Part shown: in pieces, positions 1 to 7,808 of the stretch | How the letters are laid out: each line of letters opens with the position of its first letter | How positions within the stretch are numbered: the first letter of the stretch is position 1 | Notes under the pieces: model-generated | The model's input: the letters and a program-made list of their open reading frames with translations, nothing else | What the model was told of the DNA's origin: nothing | The model's database searches: none | Made by a program: the position numbers and the translations under genes | Origin: UBA5336 sp038522375 | Lineage (GTDB): Bacteria > Pseudomonadota > Alphaproteobacteria > Caulobacterales > Hyphomonadaceae | NCBI GenBank assembly: GCA_038522375.1 | Contig: JBCBKE010000006.1 | Coordinates: 1 to 62,363, forward strand | Reading direction: 5' to 3' | DNA: 62,363 nt

Positions 1-696
1 CTGGTCAAGGTAAGGTGGCGCCGGCGCGAAACCCTCTGGACCGGACCCCGCACGCCGCGACAATACCAGTCGGTCACCGAAACGATCGCGGATCTCGACA
101 ATTCCGATTGTCTCCGCGGCCAGTTCAACGACGGCAAAATCCATCCAGGCATCGCGGCTGTAGAACGGTGGCAAGTCGCCCTCCACCCGATAGGCAACCT
201 GTTCTTCGGGGCGCCGCGCATAGACGGCCCCTGCCCTGCGGCCGGTCACCATGGACGTGAGAACAGAACCGTCCTCAGACATGAAGGCGACGAGGGCGCC
301 ATTGCCGCCTTGATCCGGGTCACCGACCCCGATGCGGTCGTGTTTTCTCGGATCCCGCGTGCGCGGTCCTGCCCACCGGAGCGTCTCCAGCCCGTCGGCC
401 AGGGTCGATAGCCGATCGCTTCGGATAGGGTACCCGTTCTCTGTATCCATGGCCCAGCCGTCGCTGGTGCGAACGAGGGTATAGCGCTCGTCGGCAAACG
501 TCACTGCAATCGCGTCGGTCTGGTCGATAAGCGTATCGACCGCTTCGAAAACCGGTTGTCCAAATCTGGAATCTCGGCTCGGTGGCGCCTGATCCAACCA
601 GGACTGAACCATCGTTGCGACCACCAGGATCGCGACGATGCCTGCGAGCAACGCGAACGTCCGAGCGCGACGGGTGTCCACAGGGTGTCGTGTCAT
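1..696 (-). CDS. DUF4340 domain protein, 3'-truncated by window edge
   Basis: The minus-strand frame is open from an ATG at 696 to the window edge, so 232 residues are visible and the C-terminus is missing. It begins MTRHPVDTRRARTF, followed by a hydrophobic segment (about residues 13-30), then a soluble extracytoplasmic region with the pattern of DUF4340 (TLVRTSDGWAM, GRRAGAVYARRP, RDAWMDFAVVEL). DUF4340 proteins usually follow GldG-type auxiliary proteins, as here: the upstream gene stops only 10 bases before this start. That fits an accessory subunit of the ABC system upstream. Its molecular role is not established. Confidence 0.75.
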   Translation of the reverse strand, partial: MTRHPVDTRRARTFALLAGIVAILVVATMVQSWLDQAPPSRDSRFGQPVFEAVDTLIDQTDAIAVTFADERYTLVRTSDGWAMDTENGYPIRSDRLSTLADGLETLRWAGPRTRDPRKHDRIGVGDPDQGGNGALVAFMSEDGSVLTSMVTGRRAGAVYARRPEEQVAYRVEGDLPPFYSRDAWMDFAVVELAAETIGIVEIRDRFGDRLVLSRRAGSGPEGFAPAPPYLDQ

Positions 697-706
697 GCCC
701 TCGTCC

Positions 707-2620
707 TCATGCGCGACCCCGGCGCCGGGCATAGACAATCGCGCCCAGCAGAAGCACGAGTAGCGGCATGAGCCAGATATTCAGCGCCTTCAGCGTGCCC
801 TCGAGGCTGTCGATCTCACGACGGAAGTCGCGTTCGATGGCCCGGAGCCCGCTGCGGGCGTTCAGGATGTCCTCCCTCAAGGCCTGAACCTCAGCGAGTT
901 CTCCATCGGAGAGTTCGGCTTCGAAGTCGCCGGCGACGAATCCCGCCTGCTCGGCCGCCACCTGGTAGGCCCGGAGCCGCTCTTCGGACTCCGAAAGCGC
1001 TTGTTCTAGCGCGGATTGTTCGGCGAAGAACCGGGCTTCCGCGCGGGACCGCAGGGCATCGACACGGGACATGGGCCGAACGCTTTCTGCACGCGAGCGG
1101 AGCGTGAGCAGACTGTCTTCACCGAGCAGGGCGTCAACGGCATTCTGAAGTAAGGCACTGTTGTCGGCCAATGCCGGCCCGCCCGAAGGATTGAGATAGA
1201 ATCCGTCGTCAAGAAAGTCGGTGTCCGCGACCAGGACCACGGTTCCAACCCGCTGGCTTTCGGTGACATGCGGCGGCATTTCCTGGGCCGCAGCGAGGGC
1301 CAGCTCGTCGAGCACGGGGTCACCCGAAAGGGGCACTGGCGGCGCGCCATCGGGAAACGCGCTGGTAAACTGCCCTGAAAGGCGGGCGGCCAAGGTCAAG
1401 GGCGCGTCTTCGGCCACATAGGCCAGGATCACCTCACGCGGGTCTATACCGCCCAGGGCATCGGCGGCATCGATGAAACTGGGCGAGGGGCCAGTTCGGA
1501 TCAGCGGATCGAAACGTAGCGGCGGCGCTGGGGCGCTATCGTCATTGTCGGCGCGGAAGAGCGCGCCGGGGGCCCCGAAATTCACCCCCCTGCGGAGGTC
1601 AGCCGTTATCGGATCGCTCGCTTCCATGCCTTCGGCCGGGGCGGAGATGAAGAGGGGCTGGCCAACCACGCTGACCCTGCCGTCTTCGTCCTCGATCTGG
1701 ATCGGTAGCGCAGCGCTGACATCAGCCACCGCATCACGGCTGAGCGAGACGCCCCATTGGTCGAGGAGCCGGCCGAGACTGGACGCTGGTTCGCGCACCT
1801 CGGGGTCGAGCAGGCTCGTGCCCTGGGATGCCCGCGAAACAGGGTCGATCAATACAACCAGGCGGCCGCGGCGAAGCAGGAACTGGTCGATCAGCCAAAG
1901 CTGGAAATCGTCGAGGGTAGGCGGGTGTGCCAGGATGAGGAGAGAAAGCTCGTCGGGCAGGCTGACAAAGTCCGTATCGATGGGAACGATCGCGTGATTG
2001 GCCGCCAGGTCGCGCAACACGCTGTATCCCGTCTCCTCGCCGTTGCCTTCCATGCCCCTGAGGCCTGCCACGATCCCGATGCGCGCCAGGGAAGGATCAT
2101 CGAGCCGCGCGATCATGCGGGTCAGTTCATATTCCAGCACGGTTTCTTTCTCCGGCGACAGAAAGGGGATCGTGCTGAGATCATCGACCGCGTTTCTGGC
2201 AAACAGGCCGAAGTAGAGCGGATCGACGCCCTCGGTACTGACGAGAGAAAGACCGGCGGCTAGCACCTGATCTTCGTCTTCCGAAAAGGGTGCAGGATCG
2301 AGTTCGGTAACCTGGAGCTTGCCGCGGCTCAGGCTCTCATAGGTGGCCAGCAGCTCCCTGACCCTGACCGCGTGCGCCCTGATCGCCGGATAGTCCTGCC
2401 CCGCTTCCCGGGCATAGACGAAGGTGAGATCGATCGGCTCGGTGATGCCGCGAAGCGTGTCGAGGGTTCCAGGCGACAGCGTGTAAAGGCTGCGCTCGGT
2501 GAAATCGACGCGGGCGGACGCGAGCATGCTCTGGGCCAGCGGATTGGCAAGGCCGAAGATCGCGGCCAGCAGCAGGGTGACGGAGACAAACCAAAGCCGG
2601 CCATGGAGAAAGCGGGTCAT
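707..2620 (-). CDS. GldG-like ABC transporter auxiliary protein
   Basis: A 637-residue protein with one N-terminal membrane segment (about residues 6-28), a large periplasmic region of the ABC_transp_aux/GldG type, a coiled-coil-like stretch near the C-terminus (about 515-600) and a C-terminal membrane segment followed by an Arg-rich tail (YARRRGRA). The start at 2620 is preferred over 2644 because it overlaps the stop of the permease gene as ATGA, the usual sign of translational coupling. In Bacteroidetes GldG works with GldA and GldF in gliding and secretion. Similar three-gene sets occur in proteobacteria without known gliding, so the substrate here is unknown. C-terminal anchoring plus an N-terminal helix suggests a two-helix periplasmic adaptor. 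Confidence 0.8.
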   Translation of the reverse strand: MTRFLHGRLWFVSVTLLLAAIFGLANPLAQSMLASARVDFTERSLYTLSPGTLDTLRGITEPIDLTFVYAREAGQDYPAIRAHAVRVRELLATYESLSRGKLQVTELDPAPFSEDEDQVLAAGLSLVSTEGVDPLYFGLFARNAVDDLSTIPFLSPEKETVLEYELTRMIARLDDPSLARIGIVAGLRGMEGNGEETGYSVLRDLAANHAIVPIDTDFVSLPDELSLLILAHPPTLDDFQLWLIDQFLLRRGRLVVLIDPVSRASQGTSLLDPEVREPASSLGRLLDQWGVSLSRDAVADVSAALPIQIEDEDGRVSVVGQPLFISAPAEGMEASDPITADLRRGVNFGAPGALFRADNDDSAPAPPLRFDPLIRTGPSPSFIDAADALGGIDPREVILAYVAEDAPLTLAARLSGQFTSAFPDGAPPVPLSGDPVLDELALAAAQEMPPHVTESQRVGTVVLVADTDFLDDGFYLNPSGGPALADNSALLQNAVDALLGEDSLLTLRSRAESVRPMSRVDALRSRAEARFFAEQSALEQALSESEERLRAYQVAAEQAGFVAGDFEAELSDGELAEVQALREDILNARSGLRAIERDFRREIDSLEGTLKALNIWLMPLLVLLLGAIVYARRRGRA

Positions 2621-3375
2621 CGTTCGCGCCTCCTGGCCGCCCAAAGACCATTGAGGGCGGTGAACAGAGTGATCACGCCGACGAAGAAAACCAGGCTGCG
2701 GAGTTCGAGTACGCCGCGCTGGGCCGCTTCGAAATGGGCGAGAAACGAGAACTGGGCGATGGTGTCAGCCATGCCCGGGCCCAACACATCCGTTGCCGTT
2801 GAGAGGATCAGCGGCCAGCCTGCGGCTGTGAAAACGAATGCAATCATGACCGCCAGTACGAATGCCAGGACTTGCCGGCTTGTCAGCGCAGACACGGCCG
2901 CGCCAATCGCCAGATAGCCACCTGCCATCAAAAGGCTCATGAAATAGGTCAGGGCTATCGCCGCGTGATCCGGATCGCCGAGATAGGATACCGAAATCCA
3001 CATGGGCAGGGTGCAGGCGAGCGCCGCGGCGCAGACCGTCCACGCCGCAAACAGCTTGCCCAGGACCAGGCCCGGGATCCCGACGGGCAGCGACAGCAAG
3101 AGTTCGTCGGTGCCCAGCGCGCGCTCATCGGCCCACAGGCGCATGGCGAGGGCTGGAAGGAAAATCGTGTACAGCCAGGGGTGCCAGACGAAGAAGCTGC
3201 CGAGGTCTGCCGACCCGGTGGAGAAGAAACCAGACGCTTCCCACGTGAAAAGGCCGACCGCGATCAGGAACACCGCGATGAAGACATAGGCGATCGGGGC
3301 GCCGAAATAGGCCGCGAGTTCCCGGCGATAGGTGGCCTCGAGGCCCTTGAACCCCTCCAGAACCGACGACACCAT
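2617..3375 (-). CDS. ABC transporter permease (GldF-like, ABC-2 type)
   Basis: A 252-residue integral membrane protein with about six hydrophobic segments, including IAYVFIAVFLIAVGLF near the N-terminus, a pair around residues 105-165 and a C-terminal segment before an Arg-rich end. The stretch AYFGAPIAYVFIAVF matches the start of ABC-2 permeases in Gld/Nos-type systems. It lies 3 bases after the ATPase gene and overlaps the GldG-like gene by 4 bases, so ATPase, permease and auxiliary protein form one operon. It should form the transmembrane channel of the exporter. Substrate unknown. Confidence 0.85.
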   Translation of the reverse strand: MVSSVLEGFKGLEATYRRELAAYFGAPIAYVFIAVFLIAVGLFTWEASGFFSTGSADLGSFFVWHPWLYTIFLPALAMRLWADERALGTDELLLSLPVGIPGLVLGKLFAAWTVCAAALACTLPMWISVSYLGDPDHAAIALTYFMSLLMAGGYLAIGAAVSALTSRQVLAFVLAVMIAFVFTAAGWPLILSTATDVLGPGMADTIAQFSFLAHFEAAQRGVLELRSLVFFVGVITLFTALNGLWAARRRER

Positions 3376-3378
3376 GGC

Positions 3379-4095
3379 TCAGGCTGCCTCTGCGTGGTCA
3401 GTGAGGTCCAGAAATGCCCGTTCAAGCGTGCGTCCTTCCGAGAGGCTGTCGGGTGTCCCGTCGGCCACGATGCGGCCCCTGTCCACAATCAGGACCCGGT
3501 TGCACATGGCCGGTACTTCTTCCAGCGTGTGGGTCGAGATCAGAATCGCCTTCTCCCGGGCCATGCGTGAGATCAGGGCGCGAACGGCTTGTTTCTGGTG
3601 GGGGTCTAGCCCGTCCGTGGGCTCGTCTAGCACGAGGACGGGCGGATCCTGGAGCAGCGTACCTGCAAGACCAACCCGGCGCCGGTATCCCTTGGAGAGC
3701 GCCTGAATCGGCTTTCTCGCAACGCTGGATATGCGAGCATCGGCAATGACGCGGTCGATCGCATCCTTGCGGTCCTGCTTGGGGAGTGCCCGGACGGACG
3801 CCAGGAAGCCGAGGAATTCCAGGGGTGTGAGGTCTGGGTACAGCGGCGCGCCCTCCGGGAGGTATCCCAGCGCCCCTTGCGCCTTTTGGCGGGCAGACAG
3901 GATCGAATGCCCGGTGATCGACACATCACCGCTGTCGGGCAGCAGGACGCCTGCAACCATGCGCATCGTGGTGGACTTGCCAGCACCGTTTGGGCCCAGG
4001 AACCCAAGCACATCGCCCTTCTCCAGGACAAAGCTGATGCCGTCCACCGCGGGTTTGCCGTCAAACGATTTTACCAGGCCATCGACCGTCAGCAT
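3379..4095 (-). CDS. ABC transporter ATP-binding protein (GldA-like)
   Basis: A 238-residue ATPase starting MLTVDGLVKSFDGKPAV. It has Walker A (GPNGAGKST), the ABC signature region (ALSKGYRRRVGLA, a degenerate LSGGQ as in many ABC-2 ATPases), Walker B (LVLDEPTDGLDP) and the switch histidine (ISTHTLEE). The in-frame extension back to 4218 is rejected because it is Arg-rich and has no conserved sequence. The gene opens the minus-strand exporter operon that runs to the window edge. It should power the GldF-like permease on the cytoplasmic face. Confidence 0.9.
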   Translation of the reverse strand: MLTVDGLVKSFDGKPAVDGISFVLEKGDVLGFLGPNGAGKSTTMRMVAGVLLPDSGDVSITGHSILSARQKAQGALGYLPEGAPLYPDLTPLEFLGFLASVRALPKQDRKDAIDRVIADARISSVARKPIQALSKGYRRRVGLAGTLLQDPPVLVLDEPTDGLDPHQKQAVRALISRMAREKAILISTHTLEEVPAMCNRVLIVDRGRIVADGTPDSLSEGRTLERAFLDLTDHAEAA

Positions 4096-4268
4096 GCGAG
4101 TTCTTGCACCGTCGTTTCGCCCCGACCGATTGCATAAGCGTCGCCGCACCGGTTGGGAAGGGGGGCGAGCCCCGCAAAATTCCCCCGGCAGGCGCGTAGG
4201 GGGTGCCGCCCGTCGCAATCGCTGTGTAGAACCAATGGATCAGGCGCAATGCAAGGGAGACACGAGCC

Positions 4269-4985
4269 ATGGGTATCACGACGCGTACTTTCGATTACCA
4301 GGGCAATGGTGAAACGTTCGAAGGCTATCTTGCCTTGCCGGAGGGCGGGCCAAAACCCGTGGTGCTGGTCGCCCATGCCTGGGGCGGGCAGTCTGACATG
4401 GAGCGCGGCAAGGCGGACCGGATCGCTGCCGAGCTTGGCTATGCGGCCTTCGCAATCGACGTCTATGGCAAGGGTAAGCGCGGCACGACGGTTGAGGAGA
4501 ACCAGGCGCTGATGACGCCTCTCGTCGAGGATAGGGCACTCCTGCAGGCAAGGCTCGCCGCCGCGATCGAGGCTGCTAAGGGGCTCGATGGGGTGGATAC
4601 GGCGAAGCGTGCAGCAGCCGGCTACTGCTTTGGAGGGCTCTGCGTGCTGGACATGGCGCGGGCGGGCATGGATGTGGCGGGCGTTGCCTCATTCCACGGC
4701 CTGTTCGGGGCGCCGCAGAATCTCTCGGGCTACACCATCGATGCAAAGGTCATCGCCTACCATGGCTGGCTCGATCCAATGGCCCCGCCGGAAGATGTGA
4801 TTAGCCTTTCCAGGGAGATGGCAGAGGCAAAGGCCGACTGGCAGCTATACGCCCTGGGAACGGCCTACCACTCCTTCACCACGCCCGGGGCCGACAATGC
4901 CGAGATGGGCACTGTCTACAGCGCGGCCGCCGATGCGCGCAGCTGGTGGGCGTTCCAGGGCTTCCTGAAGGAGGTGTTGGCCTAG
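4269..4985 (+). CDS. dienelactone hydrolase family protein
   Basis: A 238-residue alpha/beta hydrolase. The dienelactone-hydrolase triad is visible: nucleophile Cys120 in GYCFGG, Asp169 in GWLDP and His201 in AYHSF. There is no signal peptide, so it is cytoplasmic. An AAGGGAGA ribosome-binding site lies 8 bases before the ATG. The family hydrolyses lactones and related esters. With no aromatic-degradation genes nearby, its substrate cannot be assigned. It is divergent from the ABC exporter and 24 bases upstream of a histidine phosphatase gene on the same strand. Confidence 0.85.
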   Translation: MGITTRTFDYQGNGETFEGYLALPEGGPKPVVLVAHAWGGQSDMERGKADRIAAELGYAAFAIDVYGKGKRGTTVEENQALMTPLVEDRALLQARLAAAIEAAKGLDGVDTAKRAAAGYCFGGLCVLDMARAGMDVAGVASFHGLFGAPQNLSGYTIDAKVIAYHGWLDPMAPPEDVISLSREMAEAKADWQLYALGTAYHSFTTPGADNAEMGTVYSAAADARSWWAFQGFLKEVLA

Positions 4986-5009
4986 GCCGGCGGTCCGGAG
5001 GCTCGGGAC

Positions 5010-5645
5010 ATGGCTGACCGTACCTTGTATTTCGTCCGCCACGGGGAAACCGAGTGGAACCGCATTCGCCGAATGCAGGGCCAATGGAACTCCGATCTCA
5101 ATGATCTCGGCCGGCAACAGGCCGACATGAATGGCCAACTGCTAGCGGGCTTCGACCTGCAGGTGCTGTATTGCTCTCCTTTGGACCGGACGCGGCAGAC
5201 GGGCGAGATCATCACGCGTCATGTGCCGCTCCCCCTGATCTTCGACGACAGGCTGATGGAGTGGAATACGGGCGATTGGTCCGGGCACATGTATGCGGAT
5301 TTGCCGGAAAAGTGGCCGACAGAATGGGAGGCCTGGCGATCAGACCCGTTCGCCTTTCGTCCGCCAGGTGGCGAGAACTATCCCGACATGTTCGTGCGGG
5401 CGCGACTGTTTCTCAAGGACCTCCTGGCCACGCCTGACCAGCGGATCGGCATTATTTCTCACGGCATGATCGGCAAGGTCATGGTGGCAAGTCTCGCCGA
5501 TCTCACGCCAGAGACTGTGCTCGATATTCGGCAGGGCAACGACATGGTTTTCCGGGTTCAGTTGCGCGGGGAAACCGTCACCGGGCTACACCACTACGAT
5601 CAGGGCAATGGGCCCCGCGAAGGACTGTTTTTGGCGGACTTGTGA
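5010..5645 (+). CDS. histidine phosphatase family protein (phosphoglycerate mutase-like)
   Basis: A 211-residue protein of the cofactor-independent-looking branch of histidine phosphatases. The phospho-acceptor His11 sits in VRHGETEWN, Arg60/Arg62 in SPLDRTRQT, the likely proton donor Glu84 in MEWNTGDW, and the second histidine His151 in IISHGMIG. A GGAGG site lies 9 bases before the ATG. Members act on small phosphoesters or phosphoproteins, and sequence alone does not fix the substrate. It probably shares a transcript with the dienelactone hydrolase-like gene and converges on the DUF971 gene. Confidence 0.85.
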   Translation: MADRTLYFVRHGETEWNRIRRMQGQWNSDLNDLGRQQADMNGQLLAGFDLQVLYCSPLDRTRQTGEIITRHVPLPLIFDDRLMEWNTGDWSGHMYADLPEKWPTEWEAWRSDPFAFRPPGGENYPDMFVRARLFLKDLLATPDQRIGIISHGMIGKVMVASLADLTPETVLDIRQGNDMVFRVQLRGETVTGLHHYDQGNGPREGLFLADL

Positions 5646-5659
5646 CTGGCAGTGGCGGG

Positions 5660-5959
5660 TCAAGTCTCCGCCAACTCCCTCAGGTAGCCCCATGTATAGT
5701 AGCCGCTCGAATGTCCATCGGAAAAGAAGATACGGACGGCATAGCGACCGATCGGTTCCGCCTTCTCCACGGTGATATCGGCGGGCACCGGCGCCTGGGC
5801 AGGTTTCGGGCCGCTGCCATGGCCCTGGACATCTGCCGATGGGCTTTCTGACCGGAGACGCCGGTAGGGGATCGTCACTTCCGCGCCGTCGTCATAGGCC
5901 ACGACCAACTGGGCGGCGGATGTCTGGAATCGGAGCGATGTGGGCCAGGGCTGGCGCAT
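5660..5959 (-). CDS. DUF971 (GBBH-like N-terminal domain) protein
   Basis: A 99-residue cytoplasmic protein covering one DUF971 domain. The pattern is characteristic: PTSLRF near the N-terminus, a beta strand ending in IPYRRLRSESPSA, and the closing IFFSDGHSSGYYTWGYLREL. In eukaryotic gamma-butyrobetaine hydroxylase this fold is an N-terminal zinc-binding domain. The free-standing bacterial versions are often linked with Fe-S or Mrp proteins, which I recall rather than see here. It follows the Trm112-like gene by 3 bases and closes a three-gene minus-strand operon. Confidence 0.85.
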   Translation of the reverse strand: MRQPWPTSLRFQTSAAQLVVAYDDGAEVTIPYRRLRSESPSADVQGHGSGPKPAQAPVPADITVEKAEPIGRYAVRIFFSDGHSSGYYTWGYLRELAET

Positions 5960-5962
5960 AGG

Positions 5963-6181
5963 TCAGGCGGCACTCCCGTCCAGGGGCCGCGCCTCTTCTT
6001 CCAGAAGGATCGGCAGGCCGTCGCGGATGGGATAGGCCAAACCGGCCTTTCGCGAGATCAGTTCATTCTTCGCCCGGTCATATTCCAGGGGCGCGCGGGA
6101 AAGCGGGCAAACCAGGATCTCGAGCAGCCGTGGATCGACCCCGGATGCGCGGTCTGGAAACTCTGTGGGGGCATCTGCCAT
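5963..6181 (-). CDS. Trm112 family protein
   Basis: A 72-residue protein with the Trm112/DUF343 pattern: DPRLLEILVCPLSRAPLEYD near the middle, then ELISRKAGLAYPIRDGLPILLEEEAR. Only one Cys of the usual zinc ribbon (in LVCPLS) is present, as in many proteobacterial members that have lost the metal. In eukaryotes Trm112 activates several methyltransferases. In bacteria the role is mostly unassigned. It sits between a LON-substrate-binding protein gene (22 bases upstream) and DUF971 (3 bases downstream). Confidence 0.85.
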   Translation of the reverse strand: MADAPTEFPDRASGVDPRLLEILVCPLSRAPLEYDRAKNELISRKAGLAYPIRDGLPILLEEEARPLDGSAA

Positions 6182-6203
6182 GGCCTGCTCCGTCCGATTG
6201 TCA

Positions 6204-6851
6204 CTATTGAACAGAGCCAGTATCGCCCGGAAGATCCATTTGCAAAAGCGCGATCAGCGTTTCGGCCCGCTCGCGCACTGAATTGGCTTCGAGCAGCGCC
6301 TGTTTTTCCACCGTCGAGAAGGGACAACTGGCGCTCAACGCATTGACGAGTGTCTCCATGGGCGCATCGTCCATGGCGGACCAGTCCGCGCTCATGCCAT
6401 GGCCGGAGACGTAGGCCTTCAGCGCATCCAGCAACACCTGCCGACTTGGCAAGTCTATCAGTTGGGGAGGATTGAGATCGTCCCCATAGCCGTCCCAACC
6501 CGGTTGCGCCTGTCGATAGGGCGTGACGACATCCCGCAATTCGTTCACGCCGAACCGGCAAATGCCAGTCAGAACGATCAGGTACCGGCCATCATCGGTT
6601 TCAGCATAGGAGGTGATGCGGCCGGCGCAGCCTACCTTGGCGAGAGCCGGATCGGCCCTGTCGCCTCCCATGCTCTGAACCATGCCGATCAGCCGCGAGC
6701 CCTGCATCGCGTCGTCAACCATGTTCAGGTAGCGGGGTTCGAAGATATTGAGCGACAGGGTCCAACGGGGGAACAACATGGCGCCCGCCAGCGGAAAGAC
6801 AGCCAGCGTGCCGGGAAGGTCTGCAATGCGTCGGTAGCTCTGGGTGGACAT
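6204..6851 (-). CDS. LON peptidase substrate-binding domain protein
   Basis: A 215-residue protein with the N-terminal LON domain only and no ATPase or protease part. Landmarks are LAVFPLAGAMLFPRWTLSLN, FEPRYLNMVDDAM, VGCAGRITSYAETDDGRYLIVLTG and the helical end with DWSAMDDAPMETLVNALSA. The ATG at 6851 is chosen because the longer reading (to 6902) adds no conserved sequence. Free-standing LON domains are common in alphaproteobacteria; their function is unproven but assumed to be protein or peptide binding. It is first in the operon with Trm112 and DUF971 and divergent from the SDR gene. Confidence 0.85.
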   Translation of the reverse strand: MSTQSYRRIADLPGTLAVFPLAGAMLFPRWTLSLNIFEPRYLNMVDDAMQGSRLIGMVQSMGGDRADPALAKVGCAGRITSYAETDDGRYLIVLTGICRFGVNELRDVVTPYRQAQPGWDGYGDDLNPPQLIDLPSRQVLLDALKAYVSGHGMSADWSAMDDAPMETLVNALSASCPFSTVEKQALLEANSVRERAETLIALLQMDLPGDTGSVQ

Positions 6852-6960
6852 TTTTTCTGTGCTCTCGTCACGTCCCAGACAGATGGGGCGGCTGGCGCAC
6901 AAGTCGAGGACCGCTTTTCCTTTCGCTCAGTCGATTTACCTGCCGGTCATGGAGGCAGCG

Positions 6961-7671
6961 ATGGTATCAGTGGTGTTTGGTGTGTCCGGCGGGATCGGGC
7001 GAGCGCTTGCAGGTGTCCTGGCCGCTCGACATCCCGGCACCGTTCTCGGGTTTTCGCGCAGCGAGGCGGTGCCGGTCGATGGTGTGCAAATGGGACGTTG
7101 CGATATCACCGATGAGGCTCAGATCGCGGCTGCTGCAGAGACTGTTGCAGCGGCAGGTCATCCAGATCTCGTCATTGTTGCGTCCGGGATCCTGTCAGAT
7201 GGCGAAACCCTCCAGCCGGAGAAAACCCTCCGCCATCAATCGATGGAGGCCTTTGAGCGGGTGTTCCGGATCAATACATTCGGCCCTGCGCTGGTTGCCA
7301 AACACATCCTCCCGCTGATGCCGCGCAAGGAACGGGCGGTGTTTGCGGCCCTGTCGGCAAGGGTCGGTTCGATCTCCGACAATAGCCTGGGCGGGTGGCA
7401 TGCCTACCGGTCATCCAAGGCGGCCCTGAACATGTTGATCAGGAACTACGCCATCGAACAACGTCACCGTAGCAAGCAGTTCATCGCTGTCGGCTTGCAC
7501 CCGGGGACTGTGGATACAGGCTTGTCCAAGCCGTTCCAGGGCAACGTTCCCGACAAGAAGCTCTTCACGCCTGCATTTTCGGCAACCCGCCTGTTGGATG
7601 TGATCGATGGCCTTACGCCAGAACAGAGCGGAAAATGCTTCGACTATGCCGGCATGGAGGTACCGGCCTGA
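6961..7671 (+). CDS. SDR family oxidoreductase
   Basis: A 236-residue short-chain dehydrogenase/reductase. The NAD(P)-binding motif is GVSGGIGRAL near the N-terminus, followed by CDITDEAQI. The catalytic Ser is probably in ALSARVGSISD and the YxxxK pair is AYRSSKAALN. Start 6961 is preferred over in-frame upstream ATGs (6844, 6949) because GGAGG lies 5 bases before it and the conserved first strand VSVVFGVSGGIG begins at once. It resembles the C-factor/CsgA-like SDR subgroup. Substrate unknown. Confidence 0.85.
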   Translation: MVSVVFGVSGGIGRALAGVLAARHPGTVLGFSRSEAVPVDGVQMGRCDITDEAQIAAAAETVAAAGHPDLVIVASGILSDGETLQPEKTLRHQSMEAFERVFRINTFGPALVAKHILPLMPRKERAVFAALSARVGSISDNSLGGWHAYRSSKAALNMLIRNYAIEQRHRSKQFIAVGLHPGTVDTGLSKPFQGNVPDKKLFTPAFSATRLLDVIDGLTPEQSGKCFDYAGMEVPA

Positions 7672-7808
7672 ATACTCGCGCCTTGGGCGAAGGCCGCACT
7701 CAATAATCCCTGCGTCTTCGCGGCGCAGCGATGCCGAATGGAATGGCGTGCCTTTTGCCTTATACTCCCTCGTGTTAAATCGACTGAAACAAAGCAGGAA
7801 GCGATCCC

